Shown here piece by piece: positions 23,791 through 34,989 of a DNA stretch of 64,000 nt. The notes under the pieces are model-generated. The model saw nothing but the letters and a program-made list of their open reading frames with translations. It was not told the origin of the DNA and searched no databases. The stretch covers positions 86,521,001-86,585,000 of the forward strand of contig JAUMIR010000004.1 of assembly GCA_030847615.1 (NCBI GenBank), in the 5' to 3' direction. This DNA is from Gambelia wislizenii. Taxonomy: Eukaryota; Chordata; Lepidosauria; Squamata; Crotaphytidae. How positions within the stretch are numbered: the stretch's first letter is position 1; every line of letters begins with the position of its first letter. The position numbers were made by a program, and so were the translations under genes.

Positions 23791-24869
23791 CTGTAATTCG
23801 ACCTTCGGGTTCAAGACTCTTAGGTTCGACCCTGGTGCCAAGGCAACCTGCACCTCTCCATCGAGACGTCCAGGCTGTCATTGATGCTGCCCGAAGGCCG
23901 TCCACTCAAAAGTCTTACCACTACAAGTGGAAGAAGTACGAAGCTTTCCTGGCCGCATGGGAGCCAAGGCCTGAATCGTTCTCCATCCCGATGGTACTGG
24001 AGTTTCTTCTCCAATTGTCTTCTGCAGGCCTGTCGCTTTCCTCGATCCGGTGCTACTTGGCAGCTATCTCTGTCCAGTTCCAGGCGAGAGGTCGTCCGTC
24101 CCCCTTTGTGGATGCGACGGTAAAGAAATTTTTGAGAGGCTTCGCCAACCTGCACCCTCCGGTGACCGAACCGACCCCAGCTTGGAGCCTCGAATTGGTC
24201 CTCTCACAGCTGGTTCATCGACCGTTCGAGCCTCTGGATTCTACTGATCTGTGTCTTCTGTCCTGGAAGACTGCTTTCCTTGTGGCCATCACTTCGGCAT
24301 GTAGGGCTGGTGATCTCTGTGCCCTGAGGTCCGATCCTCCATACACTGCTTTCCATAAGCACAAAGTGGTGCTCCGTCCCGACATCTCCTTCCTTCCGAA
24401 GGTGGTGTCCAGCTTTCATCTCAACCAATCCATCACTCTCCCTGCTTTGATGCAGGACCCAAAGGACGATTTCGAACGCACCCTTCATCTCATGGACGTT
24501 AGAAGGGCGCTTGCCTTCTACATTCAAAGGATTGCGTCCCACAGGAAGTCACCCAGACTGTTTGTGTCTTATGCTGATTCGAAGCTCGGAGAGCCCATCT
24601 CTTCACAATGACTATCGAAGTGGGTGACATCGACCATTGCTCTCTGCTACGAACTGGCAAAGAAGCCTCTGCCTTCATGGATTCGAGGACATTCTACAAG
24701 AGCTGTCTCCACTTCGACAGCTTTCCTCTCTGGAGTGCCTCTAGAGGACATTTGCAGAGCTGCAACATGGTCATCACCTTTGACTTTTATTTCTCACTAT
24801 AGACTTGACTCTCGTTCTAGGAACAAAGTGGCCTTTGGGAAGGCTGTACTGTTATTTTCTATACAATGA
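23511..24869 (+). pseudogene. DIRS tyrosine recombinase ORF, one premature stop
   Basis: A tyrosine recombinase integrates the circular DNA copy of DIRS elements, in place of a DDE integrase. The N-terminal SAM-like core-binding part reads SYHYKWKKYEAFLAAW and LSLSSIRCYLAAISVQF. The catalytic domain shows the first Arg in TSACRAGDLCAL (about 24295), the H-x-x-R box in RGHSTRAVSTS (about 24690), and the nucleophile Tyr in FISHYRLDS (about 24795). All key residues survive. One in-frame stop, TGA at 24609, splits the frame between ISSQ and LSKWVT. The frame then continues unchanged to 24869. This is the best preserved protein of the element. The start codon is unclear, because the frame overlaps the decayed pol end. 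Confidence 0.9.
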
Positions 24870-25009
24870 GTGAGTGTTTATGTTGCCAAGTCACTGCTGT
24901 TATAATTGCTTTGATTAGGTTATTAAAAAATGTGCTCTTAATGTTTCAATCTCAGATGTTCTGTATATGTATTATATGTGGTGTAGGACATACCCGCCTC
25001 CAAGAGTGA
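24870..25009 (+). other. DIRS 3' spacer
   Basis: AT-rich spacer between the recombinase stop and the internal complementary region. Confidence 0.6.
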
Positions 25010-25125
25010 AGCTTGCCAGTCTACACCCAACTGTGTGATTCACAGAGACCACGAAGAAGATGGACAGGTTGCTTACCTGTAACCATAGATCTTCGAGTGG
25101 TCTTCTATGAATTCACACAAACCCG
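25010..25125. repeat. DIRS internal complementary region
   Basis: One part (CAACTGTGTGATTCACAGAG, about 25029-25048) is complementary to the tip of the left terminal repeat. The next part (TTGCTTACCTGTAACCATAG, about 25067-25086, and TCTTCGAGTGGTCTTC) is complementary to the tip of the right repeat at 25336-25391. This arrangement lets the two ends be joined in a circular intermediate and is diagnostic for DIRS. Confidence 0.85.
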
Positions 25126-25203
25126 CCCATCCTCCCCTCTATGTCCTACTACATCATATAAACATGCTTAATGTTCCTAATGCTGCAAATTGCGGCGTCA
25201 TTC

Positions 25204-25390
25204 AAGGAACTGGGGGGATTTAGGTGGGAAGCCCTTATAAGGGACCATTACCGCCAAAAATGTATCAAAGCACATTCTGCCTAGCGATTCTAGAAGGTTC
25301 CGAAGCTCTGCGCAGGCGCAGGAGTAACCCAACTGTGTGAATTCACAGAAGACCACTCGAAGATCTATGGTTACAGGTAAGCAATCTGTC
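25204..25390 (-). repeat. DIRS right inverted terminal repeat
   Basis: The inverse of the left repeat. It ends with GAAGATCTATGGTTACAGG and GTAAGCAATCTGTC, where CR1 text resumes (about 25388). Confidence 0.85.
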
Positions 25391-25557
25391 CTTCTACTCT
25401 ATTCTGCCTTGGTCAGGCCTCACCTAGAATACTGTGTCCAGTTTTGGGCACCACAATTCAAAAAGGATATTGACAAATTGGAGCCTGTCCAGAGAAGGGC
25501 GGCTAAAATGGTGAAAGGTATGGAAATCATGCCTTATGAGGAAAGACTTAGGGAGCT

Positions 25558-25679
25558 GGGTATGTTTAGCCTGGAAAAAAGACGGTTAAGGGGCGATATG
25601 ATAGCCCTCTTTAAGTATGGGTATGTTTAGCCTGGAAAAAAGACGGTTAAGGGGCGATATGATAGCCCTCTTTAAGTAT
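25558..25679. repeat. Exact 61-bp tandem duplication in CR1
   Basis: Units 25558-25618 and 25619-25679 are identical over 61 bases (GGGTATGTTTAGCCTGG ... CTCTTTAAGTAT). It duplicates the codons for the [20 protein letters not shown] segment and shifts the frame. Confidence 0.95.
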
Positions 25680-25997
25680 TTGAAGGGGTGTCACATTGAG
25701 GATGGAGCAAGCTTGTTTTCTGCTGCTCCAGAGACTAGAAGACAGAACAATGGATACAAGCTCCAGGAACAGAGATTCCACCTCAACATTAGGAGGAACA
25801 TTTTGACAGTAAGAGCAGTTTGGCAGTGGAACACACTCCCTCGGAGTGTGGTGGGGTCTCCTTCCTTGGAGGTCTTTAAACAGAGGCTGGATGGCCATCT
25901 GTCAGGGATGCTTTGATTGTGTATTCCTGCATGGCAGTGGGTTGGACTTGGATGGCCCTTGTGGTCTCTTTCAACTCTACAATTCTATGATTCTAAA

Positions 25998-26885
25998 GAA
26001 GGACCCCACAAGTCAGTGGGCAGGGTGTTGAACAAGAATTCCCCAGCACCATCTTCTGAGCTCATACCTATGCAAAGCAGTTCCTCTGAGTCCCATTTAC
26101 TTCTAACTCAGAAAGAGAGAAAATGTGGAAGCTTCACAGCCCCGTCATAATAGCAGAATCTATGTGGAATCTTGTGGCTGGCTCTTGTTTGAAACAGGAT
26201 ATTTCAGTAGGTAGCCCTGTGATCTTGAACCAGTAGAGGTTCTCTTATACTCTCACATGGAAGGTTGGCACTTTGGTATGTTCGCTAGCTTTGTCACATA
26301 GATAGCTCTGTCAATGTAATGGAACTAATTGTATCACACATTTCTAGAAAGAAGAGGCTTACAGTATTTTGTTTCCTTTCTTGATATACTGTCCAGTCTG
26401 GCACTCTCCAGAGGATGAAGATTTAGGAAAAAAGAAAAAATATCTAAGTACCATCCACTGAAGATCTTAAAAGTACTATAAACCCCCTCACCCTCACAAT
26501 AGAAACAAAGCCTTGGAACTGGTGAATGGAATTCAGGAAGTAGCTGTGCAAGAATAATTAGTGAGTTTAAGAACAGCTCACTAGACTTTATTAAGAATAA
26601 TAATTGTTAGAAGATGAAGAATATCCATTTGTAACAATCCAAGTTGAGTTTGCCATATGGTAAGGTTAGGCAACTTTCGTAGGCCTGGAAGCAAGTTTTC
26701 TGTTCCTGAGACACTCTGGAAATTGGACAGTCATCTAGAAACAACAAAAAATGTGTGTGCGGTGCGGGACTGGAAGTGCCTGGGGATTCACTTCTGATTT
26801 TGAAAAACAGCTTTTTAAAATGTTGAACAGTGCTGGGGAGCCTTGGGACCAATTAAAAATGAATCACTACTTCTGGAGGCATCCA
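25998..26885. other. No recognised gene
   Basis: AT-rich, no element identified. Short frames at 25917-26150 and 26607-26852 lack motifs. Confidence 0.4.
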
Positions 26886-27543
26886 GGGCTGCGTTTACAT
26901 GGGCAAATATTCCCCTAAATATACCGCAAAGATAGCTCATTGTTCCCATGGATCGCACCATAGCATCGCCTCATTCAGAAGGGGGGAAGGTAAAACACCC
27001 AAATATAGCATGATGGGATGTCGCTATTTTTGCCGAGTTGTTTGCAGAGTAGCGCAGCTTAGCGCATTATTGCTAGTGTAAACAACCATTTCGCTAAGGG
27101 CTGTGTGAATTACCAGCAATCTTCCGATACAGTTGCAGAGGGGAACTGTGATTGGTTGTTATGATGAAGGGGTGGGCTTAAAAGAGGTAGAGTGAGTGAG
27201 GGAGATTCAGTAGCTATTAGGAAGGAGAGAGAGAGAGAGAAAGAGAAAGTTTTCTCTGATCTTTCCCCCTGCTATTTTGGCAGTCTGTGATTCTTTGTTT
27301 GGCGAGACAATGCAGGATTCCATGTCCTTTCAGATCTATTTCCCCCCCCCCATCAAGCCCCTCCTCTGCTTGGTCTCTGCTTGGGAGGCCACGCCCCTGC
27401 ACCTTTGCCGTGTCTGGACCATAAAGCGAAATAGTAAACAAAACAACGGAATCCCCCATACATCGCGTCAACTGCCGGCACTGCTGTGAAAAAGCACTAA
27501 AGCGCAATTTGCCGCAATAAAATCTGCCATGTAAATGCAACCC
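26886..27543. mobile_element. MITE of the 3-bp-TSD family, copy 1
   Basis: The left end GGGCTGCGTTTACATGGG and the right end, GGGTTGCATTTACATGGCAG on the other strand, are inverted repeats. Its interior matches copy 2 (53594-54337) in opposite orientation, for example ATTGTTCCCATGGATCGCAC and TGTGATTGGTTGTTATGATG. A (GA)n run lies at 27223-27247. No transposase is visible. A CAG/CAG 3-bp duplication is possible if the ends are read one base further in. Confidence 0.7.
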
Positions 27544-29621
27544 AGGAGTAGCACTTCACCCTCCTCCTACACTTCCTCCTCCTCGTCCCTTGCCAGAAAA
27601 AGCCTGGTAATGGGGGGCAGGGTGGAGATTGGAAGACATAGGAGACAAAAGACAAATGAACATTGCTGCAAATTTGCAATAATGCACAGGAATCAGCATT
27701 ATATCCTCTCGTCTAGACAACCCCTGAGTTTTATTTCATATAGATGGAGAAGCAGATTGAGCTGTCAGTGCTTTGGGTAGATTTTGTGTGTCTGTCCCTG
27801 TGGTGCCAGATCCATTTAGAAATATGGCTCAAGTTGTTCTCTTTTTTTAAGAGTTTCAGTAGCTATGTGGATTTGTGAAGAATATTAACAAATAGAGTTG
27901 ATCCCCAAGAGCACACCTGTCAAATTAAAGAACAGGCATTCTAACAGCCAACTCTCAGTGCTGGCAGAGAATATGTTTGGACATTGAATTCTTGAAATAT
28001 TTTATACTTCAGGTTTTATTTGTGGAACAATCTTTGTCTTCTGTTCAAGGTACAGCAGCACTGGGTGGATCCACTGGTGTGTGCATCATATATTTTTGGG
28101 TAGTGCAGGAAGAAATGCAGAGAATAGGAGTACCAGTTGCCCCAAGCATGAAATAGTCTTTACTGTAGGAACAAACTTCCCCTCCTAGTTCACTTTTGTT
28201 TATTGGGGCAGTCTGCTTGGCTCTGCTTCATTTACAATACATAGGATGCCACATGAATTGTTTCCAGGGAAGCTTATGAGGTTGTAACATTTAATAAAAT
28301 CTGACTGAATGTGAAAACAACAATTGGGATTAAAGGACTGAGGCAAGACCAGCCTTCCCATGAGGCAAACAGTTCAGAAGGCAGTTCAGGAAAAACAGTG
28401 GGATTATGCTTCTGTTGTCCTGCCAGCTGCTGCCTCTTTGCTTCATTTGCCTGCTCTGCTTCTGCTGGGTGTTGCCTCTCTTAGTTGTGTTGTGTCTGTG
28501 CTCACCTGTTCACTATAGCTGAGCATGTGCTTATGTACTTTCCTGCCTCATCATGGATACAGTAACCAGCAGCACTGTGCCCCCTTTCTAGTCATATTTG
28601 ATTACTTCCCTCCCACCCACACCTGTTTCCCTTGCCTCAGCAGCTAGTGCTACTGCCTTTGCTCTAGTGTTGCTTGGTCAGGTAAGCTGAGCCCTGGGTT
28701 TGTCTAACCACCTTATGCCTACTTCTGTTACTGCTGTGGCACTGACAACCTGTGTGCCCTTTTATATACATGTTTGTTAAGCTTTTCAGAGCCACAGTAT
28801 TCACAGAAAAGATGGAGAGATAAGGACTGCTTAATGGCATTCCTTAGAAATCACTTTCTCTGCTGCAGGACAATGAGCAGCTCATCCTGAAGCAAAAACA
28901 TTGGCTGCAGTCCCAGGCACCTCAGAGGATTAAAACCGACTGAACACAGCAGGACTTACTTCTGAGTAAACATGCCAAGGATTATGCTCTTAAGTCACTA
29001 ATGATCTGCTGTGCTTTGGAGTACTGTGAAAACAGGTGCTGGGAAGCTAAGTTCAGTTCTAGGGAAAGTAAGTCTACTTCTCTGCTACATTCCTCTGGGC
29101 ATGAAGCCCAAACAGCACCTAGATGGCCTCCTCCTCATCTGGTGTCTCTTCTTCCTCCTCGAACGACATCCTCCCTGATTAGGGGGAAATAAGTAGGCAG
29201 GATCTATGGAGCAAGAGAGTGGCATCAGGGAACATCTTGCTACCCACTTTCACATAACTGTCACTGATGAGAGTGATGGAGGTGTCCATCACAAGAATGG
29301 AGGAGCTGGTGGGCATGACAAAGCTGGTGGTCTTGTGCCCTACCTACAGCGCCATCTAAGGCATCATAAGGGGGAAGAATGTGTGATTCTTTTTTTTTTC
29401 TTTTTTTTTGCCGTGCTTGGGGGATATGGAGGGTCTTTCACCCTCTTGTCAGAAGGGGAGCTGTGACAGGGGAAAGAGCATGTCAGAAGGGGAGCTTGGA
29501 ATGAGTGGTTGACGTAACTGGGGCTTGAAGGCATCAGCCCACCTCCAGAATGTGGCAGCCTTGGAGCTCACATCTGGTGTTCTTGATATTTATTGGTTTA
29601 TACTACCATGTGTACTTATTA
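27544..29621. other. No recognised gene; a short MITE-like motif
   Basis: Text at 28935-28985 (ACTGAACACAGCAGGACTTA, TTCTGAGTAAACATG) resembles a short MITE common in squamates. The rest shows no coding or mobile features that I recognise, apart from T runs at 29390-29410. Confidence 0.35.
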
Positions 29622-30124
29622 TCTATATATATAATTCTCTTGGGTATGTTGCCGTTTCCAGTGTGCTGATTGACTACTTAGGGAACTGACCAGCAATCAC
29701 AGATCTGTTGGGCAGCCAATCAGCACACTGGGGGCGGGACCATGTAGATCTCAAACATGGCTGCTGGAGAGGGACAGTGAGTAACATGGGGTGGATGTGG
29801 TGTGTGCATGTGTGTTCTGGAGTGCAGGGGGAGGGGCAGAATGAGTGGTGGGAGGGGCATAAGGAGTGGGGGAGAGGCAGAAGGAGTGGTGGGGGGCAGA
29901 GTGAGTGGTGGGAGGGGCAGAATGAGCGGTAGGGAGCAGCAGGGGACAGAATAAGCGGTGGGGGTGGCAAGGGGCAGAACAAGTGGTGGGGGGTGGCAGG
30001 GGGCAGAACGAATGGCGGGTGGGCGAGTTAAACCTGCCAGCCTTCCTCTAAGGGTTGTCATGAGGTCTCCTGGGCATTTTGGGGGGAGTTTTTTAATGGC
30101 GTATGGTACGCCACATCCAGCTAG
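29622..30124 (+). mobile_element. Non-autonomous Helitron
   Basis: The 5' end is TCTATATATATAATTCTCTT, preceded by A. The 3' end is CTAG (30121-30124), followed by T. Seven bases before it stands a 7-bp hairpin, TGGCGTA TGG TACGCCA (30097-30113). Insertion between A and T without target duplication, a 5' TC and a hairpin plus CTRR 3' end are the Helitron hallmarks. An internal inverted repeat (CCAGTGTGCTGATTG at 29658-29672 against 29717-29731) and a minisatellite fill the interior. No Rep/helicase is encoded. Confidence 0.85.
29818..30015. repeat. G-rich minisatellite in the Helitron
   Basis: Units of roughly 20-30 bp repeat 'GGGGCAGAATGAGTGGTGGG' with variation (AAGGAGTGG, AGTGAGTGG, ACAAGTGG). 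The open frames seen across it on both strands are by-products. Confidence 0.85.
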
Positions 30125-30209
30125 TTGATTTCTATGGAGAAATAATTTTGTATTTTTTTTAAAAAAATAGTTCAGGAGGCCTAAAGAGACCTGCAACATT
30201 TGTCTAAGC

Positions 30210-30344
30210 CAAGGGTGGGGAACCTTTGGCCTTCTAGATGTTTTGGACTACAATTTCCATAATTACACACCACTGCCATGTTAGCTATAACTTATGGAAG
30301 TTGAAGTCCAAAACATCTAGAAAGCCAAAAGTTCCCCACCCCTG
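30210..30344. mobile_element. Palindromic hAT MITE, 135 bp
   Basis: The left end CAAGGGTGGGGAACCTTTGG and the right end, CAGGGGTGGGGAACTTTTGG on the other strand, extend into a near-palindrome (CTAGATGTTTTGGACTACAA against TTGAAGTCCAAAACATCTAG). It is flanked by a perfect 8-bp duplication, GTCTAAGC (30202-30209, 30345-30352). Confidence 0.9.
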
Positions 30345-30352
30345 GTCTAAGC

Positions 30353-31820
30353 CCTTCTTGGTGAGAATTTGTTTTTGTTTTTGCATTTTTACTCAGATTT
30401 CATAATGCTTTTTACAGATTATAGACTGCTTATACTAGGGGCCTATCTATGAGAGCCTGGCTTCTTGAACACTGTATAAGTTATTCATTGTTTGAAGCAG
30501 TTGCTTCAGGTGATCATCACTCACTGTCAGTTGGTCTCTTCTGCCAATCTTACATAACAAGAAGTAGGCAACTGCGTAGGCTGGGGGTGGGCCAAATTTT
30601 GTCCCTTGCACCACAATGGCACATTTTTGGGCACTGGAAGTGACCTTTTTTTTAAATGATTTTCAGCCATTTTATGTTTTGTTTTTGATTAATATATAAT
30701 TGTTACAGGTGACATCATCTCCATGGAGAGAAGAACAGCAACACTCCTCCCCAAGTGCATGCACTTTCAATCAAACTCGGGGCTCTGTACTTCAAGAGAA
30801 TAGCTTTTTTTATGTTTAGAGAGAGAACAGATAGATGGTGTGAGAAGGGGATGTATTAAGTAGTAGCATGAGTATCTGAGTAGGCAACAGGTCAGTGGTT
30901 GCTACATGCCTTTGTCATTGCTAGGAAGTAATGGCAGACAGTTACCTTGACAGGTAATAACTAAGTTCCAGGATAGTCCTTTTAGTGAGCAAAAAGTTTA
31001 GGGAAGGATGAAAAATAGAAGGTGATATACCATGAGAATTAGAGTCCCAGAGAGCAAGTGGAGACAAAATTAAACCAATAAAGGGAAATTGACTGGGGCA
31101 AGGAGGAGGAGGGGTGCTTACCATTAACCCCTCCCTATGCTCCCCTTTGACCTAGGAGCTTGCCTGGTTATCTTGTAGTAGAAGGCTTGTTCTCTGGTTC
31201 CCTAGAAGTCTCTCCCTGCTTCAGACTGTCATGAATATATCCTCCGTACTCTGTCATATGCAAGACTTCAGGCCAACAGCTCCATGAGTCCAGGCTAATG
31301 GCCCTTCATATCTTTCCACCTTTCCATAAGAGAGGTCTCTGCACTCTTGCTGCTTTTGCCTTCCAGATTCTCCTCTTTAAAGTTCTTTGTGGTATTTTAT
31401 TGGCTTCTTGACTCCTTCTCCCTGTTGTGGCTTTAACTGAGACAAGCAGCTGGTCCTCCTTCACTACTGAGACTAGTGAGCACCAGTATAAATAGCACCA
31501 AGAGCTACTCCCCCCCCCCAGTTCCTTTTTGTCAGTCATGCAATTCACTTTGGAATCTTCAGAATTGAGTAGCTTCCTTTTCAATCTCCTTTTGTAACAG
31601 TATTTCCCATTTCCTGCCTCCCCATACTTGGACGGCACATGGAGTGGTTGAATGAGTGGGTTGTCTATGAGCAGAATTCCTTTTCAGCCTGCAGGAAGGG
31701 GACTGCTACCACATGCCACTCTGTTGTACACATGGAACCCTCTGCTGCCTTATGCATTCAACTGTTGGTTCTCTAATAGCAGTAGAATCAAGAAGGGGGC
31801 ATACTGTGGGAGCCCTTGGG

Positions 31821-31863
<43 letters not shown>

Positions 31864-32824
31864 CACACACACACATACACACACATATACACATACATAC
31901 ACTATTCCCCTGATGTACCTTTGGGTGAACCTCCTCTAGGGAAGAGAAAGTCTGAGAAAAAAACATGGTTGCAAAATTAGAAAAGAAAATGGAAAGAACA
32001 TCACTTCCTCACACACACACACACCTTCCAGCCTGCTGATGAAACCCCAGTAAGACTTTCTAGTTATTTTTCTAGCTTGGATTCCTCTTCCCCTTCTGCC
32101 ATTGGATTGCTTTGTAATTTATATATTTCAGCAAGGGGATTCATTCAGTCATAGTTGACTCTGTCAGTACTCAAATATGCACATGTAGGGATTAAGGATA
32201 GTCTTCTTACAGTCACAAAGTCTATACTGTTAAGGTGGATTACACTGCCACATATTTTTGTGAAGCTCTTGCTCAGCTGGCCTATGTGTGATGTTTTAGA
32301 AAAACATTAGTACTGAGGTTTGACACAAAGAGTTCTCTGAGAAAATGCTTAAACATCTCAGTTCAATCTATAATCCTTAATGTCATTCTGGCCAGACTGT
32401 GATTCTTCAGAAAAATTGGCTGTTGAATTCTGTGGGCCTTAGCCTAAACCTTAACCATAAATAAACAGTCAGAAGGGCTGAGTAGACAGTGTTTCAATGA
32501 AGACTATTTCATCTTTTTTTAAAGACTTCCTTTATGGGCAGAAGTTAAATTTTAAATAGACACACCATACCTGTGTTGTTTGCCTTGATGGTTGTGAAAC
32601 TGGACCATTAGACGAAGACCTGTTTTCTGAATGGGACCCCTTCATGGTTGGCTGAGTCTCCATTACAGTAGCATCTAAAATATGCAGTGTGATAGTGTGG
32701 TTCTGCAATAGTACATGTTATACAAAGGCGATAGCTACAGCAATAGTTAGGGTAGGGCAAAACATTTGAATTGAATTCTCTGCTCTTGATACATATAGCT
32801 TAACAGGCAAAACTGCAACGTAAA
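30353..32824. other. No recognised gene
   Basis: The stretch holds microsatellites (31822-31900, 32010-32024) and AT-rich unique-looking DNA. The frames at 31306-31638 and 31652-31966 come from low-complexity text or lack motifs. Confidence 0.4.
31822..31900. repeat. Compound (AT)n(AC)n microsatellite
   Basis: About seventeen AT units (31822-31856) run into an interrupted AC/ATAC tract. The repetitive Tyr/Ile and Thr/His frames here are artefacts. Confidence 0.95.
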
Positions 32825-32832
32825 CAATAGAC

Positions 32833-33185
32833 CAGTAGTTCTTAACCTGTGGTCCGCGGACCCGCAGAGAGGCTTGAAGGCTGGTTGGCACACCTCCCTG
32901 CAGTGGAATGGCCACGTGACAGGAGCAAAGCCAAAGGCTGGCTGGCTTGGCCTGTGATTTGCCATTCAATCTGCTCCAGCCACAAACTTGAAGGAAGGAG
33001 CGGGGGAAAAATGTTCCCTCTCCTACAGTGCCTCTGAGCGAAAGTTGAATGGATGATGTAATTGGGTAATTATTATCAGGTATTATTATTATTATAGTTT
33101 TAAATCTTGTGTTAAGTCTTGGGGGTCCGCGGCAACAAAAGATATTTAAAGGGGGTCCTGGTAAAGAAGAGGTTAAGAGTCACTG
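32833..33185. mobile_element. hAT-like non-autonomous element
   Basis: The left end CAGTAGTTCTTAACCTGTGG and the right end, CAGTGACTCTTAACCTCTTC on the other strand, are inverted repeats. Subterminal GGTCCGCGGACCC (left) and GGGGGTCCGCGG (right) recur. Flanks CAATAGAC and CAGTAGAT agree at six of eight positions, compatible with a decayed 8-bp duplication. Confidence 0.7.
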
Positions 33186-33193
33186 CAGTAGAT

Positions 33194-34989
33194 AATAAAG
33201 GGATAGACACAAGTTTGACGGGCAATAAAATATCATAGTATGCCCTTCATCTTTAAAAGAAGTGCTACTGTTCAGTATTCCAGTTTATCTAGCCATGCCC
33301 TCTAGCAGTGGGATTCATGCTAAATTCTCTCCCAGGTTTCAGTTTTCCAACTGATTACAGATGCTGACCATGCTTGGCCCTTATCAGATTATTCTGCCAT
33401 GAAGTGTCCCCTCTTTATATTTATTTAGATTTTTTAATATATATATTTCTGCAAACCTGGTGGTTTACCTGAGCAGGCTCTTACATTTTCTGCTCCCTCC
33501 ACCCCATCCCCCCCCAGTGGTCTACATTTTGGCTATAAAGTCACTGGCACCAACTTAAGGTCACTGAGAGGAAGTGGTGGCCAGTGTCAGTATTTTTCTG
33601 TAGAGCAAGTACCCATTTCATGTGTAAACTGTTTATTTTCCACTGTAAAATGGTTTAAGGTATGTTCCTTTTATTCCTTTTTCCTCAGAACCTGTTTTCT
33701 TAAGAAGCCTAGAGTTTGTTTAGATAAAAAACATGGCATGAGTACAGTGATGAATTGCTAGTTATGTGTACAAATTTGAGCTGGGGAAGATGTCCTGAGA
33801 GGTGTTATCTGTAAATTGGAGCTTTTAGAAGGCAATTTCCTAGTAGGCATAGAAAAACACATAGCAGCAAGAGAGAAAAGGTTACACAGTACAATTAAGG
33901 ATGAATTGATGTGAGGTTTTGTTTTTTTGTTTTTTTGGAGTTGGGGGAACCTATACTTTAATTTTTTAACTCTATGTATTACTAAATATTTAATGACATG
34001 TTGCTTTTCTTCTTTTTTTGAATAGTGATACAAATAAGTTTCCTAAATTGTTATTTTTTTATTTGTTTCTGGTTTAAAATAGAAATCCATTGGTTCTGGA
34101 ATATTTCTATGTTTTATGACAGTATGTAATGAATTTTATCTCTCAAGATTATAAACAAATCAAGGCATGACTTGTACAAAACCATTTAAGAGCTGGGATT
34201 TTTTGCCTAAATCATGGAGTGCATTTCTAGTCTAGATTCAGCTTTGCATTGAAAAGTGTGGTATTATTAAGAGGTCACTGATTATCTGGAGGAGGACACA
34301 CACACACACAAATTGTCTTTAAAATTATAATTCTAGGGTTTACCAGAAAGGCACAGAGGGTTTTAAAGCAAAAAAAAAAAAAAAAAAAGGAAAGCATTCC
34401 ATATTTAAAACGATGCAAGCAAAGCAAACTTTGTAAATCTGGCTCTGTGTTGAAGCTCACACTATTCTGACGTTGCCCTGATGTTTTCCACAAAAACAGC
34501 TTCAATGAGTAAAATCTGACAGATGGCTTTAAAAGAGCAATATCAACAAGGCTTCCTTTGCAAAACAAATGTGGCAGTTGTGACTCTTGGTTAAGGTGAT
34601 TAAGAAAAGTTTTTACAATATGGGCAAAACTTGCTTTTCCAATCAGATCCCCAAGAGACCAAGAATGACAGACGGTGTCTGGTAGAAGCAGGTGATTTTC
34701 TGAATGTAGAATGGATTAGAGTAATGTATGACCACCAGATTCCTCAGTTCTAAAAAGGACATTGGGGTGGTGAGCTGTCTATTGGGGTGGCTTCTCTGCC
34801 TATACAAATTTAGGAGACATCACTAAAGTACCAGCAGAGAAAGCAGTCTCTCTTTTTTGAGCCAATAATGATGTTATGAAGTGATAATAATTTGGTGGTG
34901 ATGTAATAACGTTCATTTCTAGCACATCACTGCTGATCCTAACCCTTCTTGAAACATTTGCCAAGAGAAAGTTTATTATTCTGGACTTT
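33194..34989. other. No recognised gene
   Basis: AT-rich sequence, an (AC)n run near 34297-34310, and an A run at 34370-34389. No recognisable elements. Confidence 0.4.

Larger units (their letters stand above)
19553..25390 (+). mobile_element. DIRS retrotransposon, structurally complete but decayed
   Basis: This is a tyrosine-recombinase retrotransposon of the DIRS order. Inverted terminal repeats of about 180 bp lie at 19553-19727 and 25204-25390, sharing 'GGTTCCGAAGCTCTGCGCAG' and 'AAGCCCTTATAAGGGACCAT' on opposite strands. An internal complementary region lies near 25010-25125. Between them are gag-like, RT/RNase H and tyrosine recombinase remnants in that order. It is inserted in a CR1 copy. 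The base composition is richer in G+C than its surroundings, and stops often sit where TGA could derive from a methylated CGA. Confidence 0.9.
19391..25997 (+). mobile_element. CR1 LINE 3' end, split by a DIRS element
   Basis: The left part (19391-about 19552) encodes pieces of the CR1 C-terminus: ESTYERDLGLLVDHKLNMS, AAKKTNAFLGCINR and SRSRE. The right part (about 25388-25997) continues with [65 protein letters not shown], and ends with the CR1 hallmark ATTCTATGATTCTA. The two halves fit together once the DIRS element is removed. The right half also carries a 61-bp exact tandem duplication (25558-25679), which breaks the frame. The copy is 5'-truncated, as most CR1 copies are. Confidence 0.85.

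Noticed and set aside
23511..24869. Phage or bacterial integrase gene (contamination or transfer)
   Set aside because: The tyrosine recombinase stands in DIRS order with gag, RT and RNase H and between DIRS terminal repeats, so it is a eukaryotic retrotransposon gene.
31652..31966. Frames with repeated Tyr/Ile and Thr/His
   Set aside because: They are translations of the AT/AC microsatellite.
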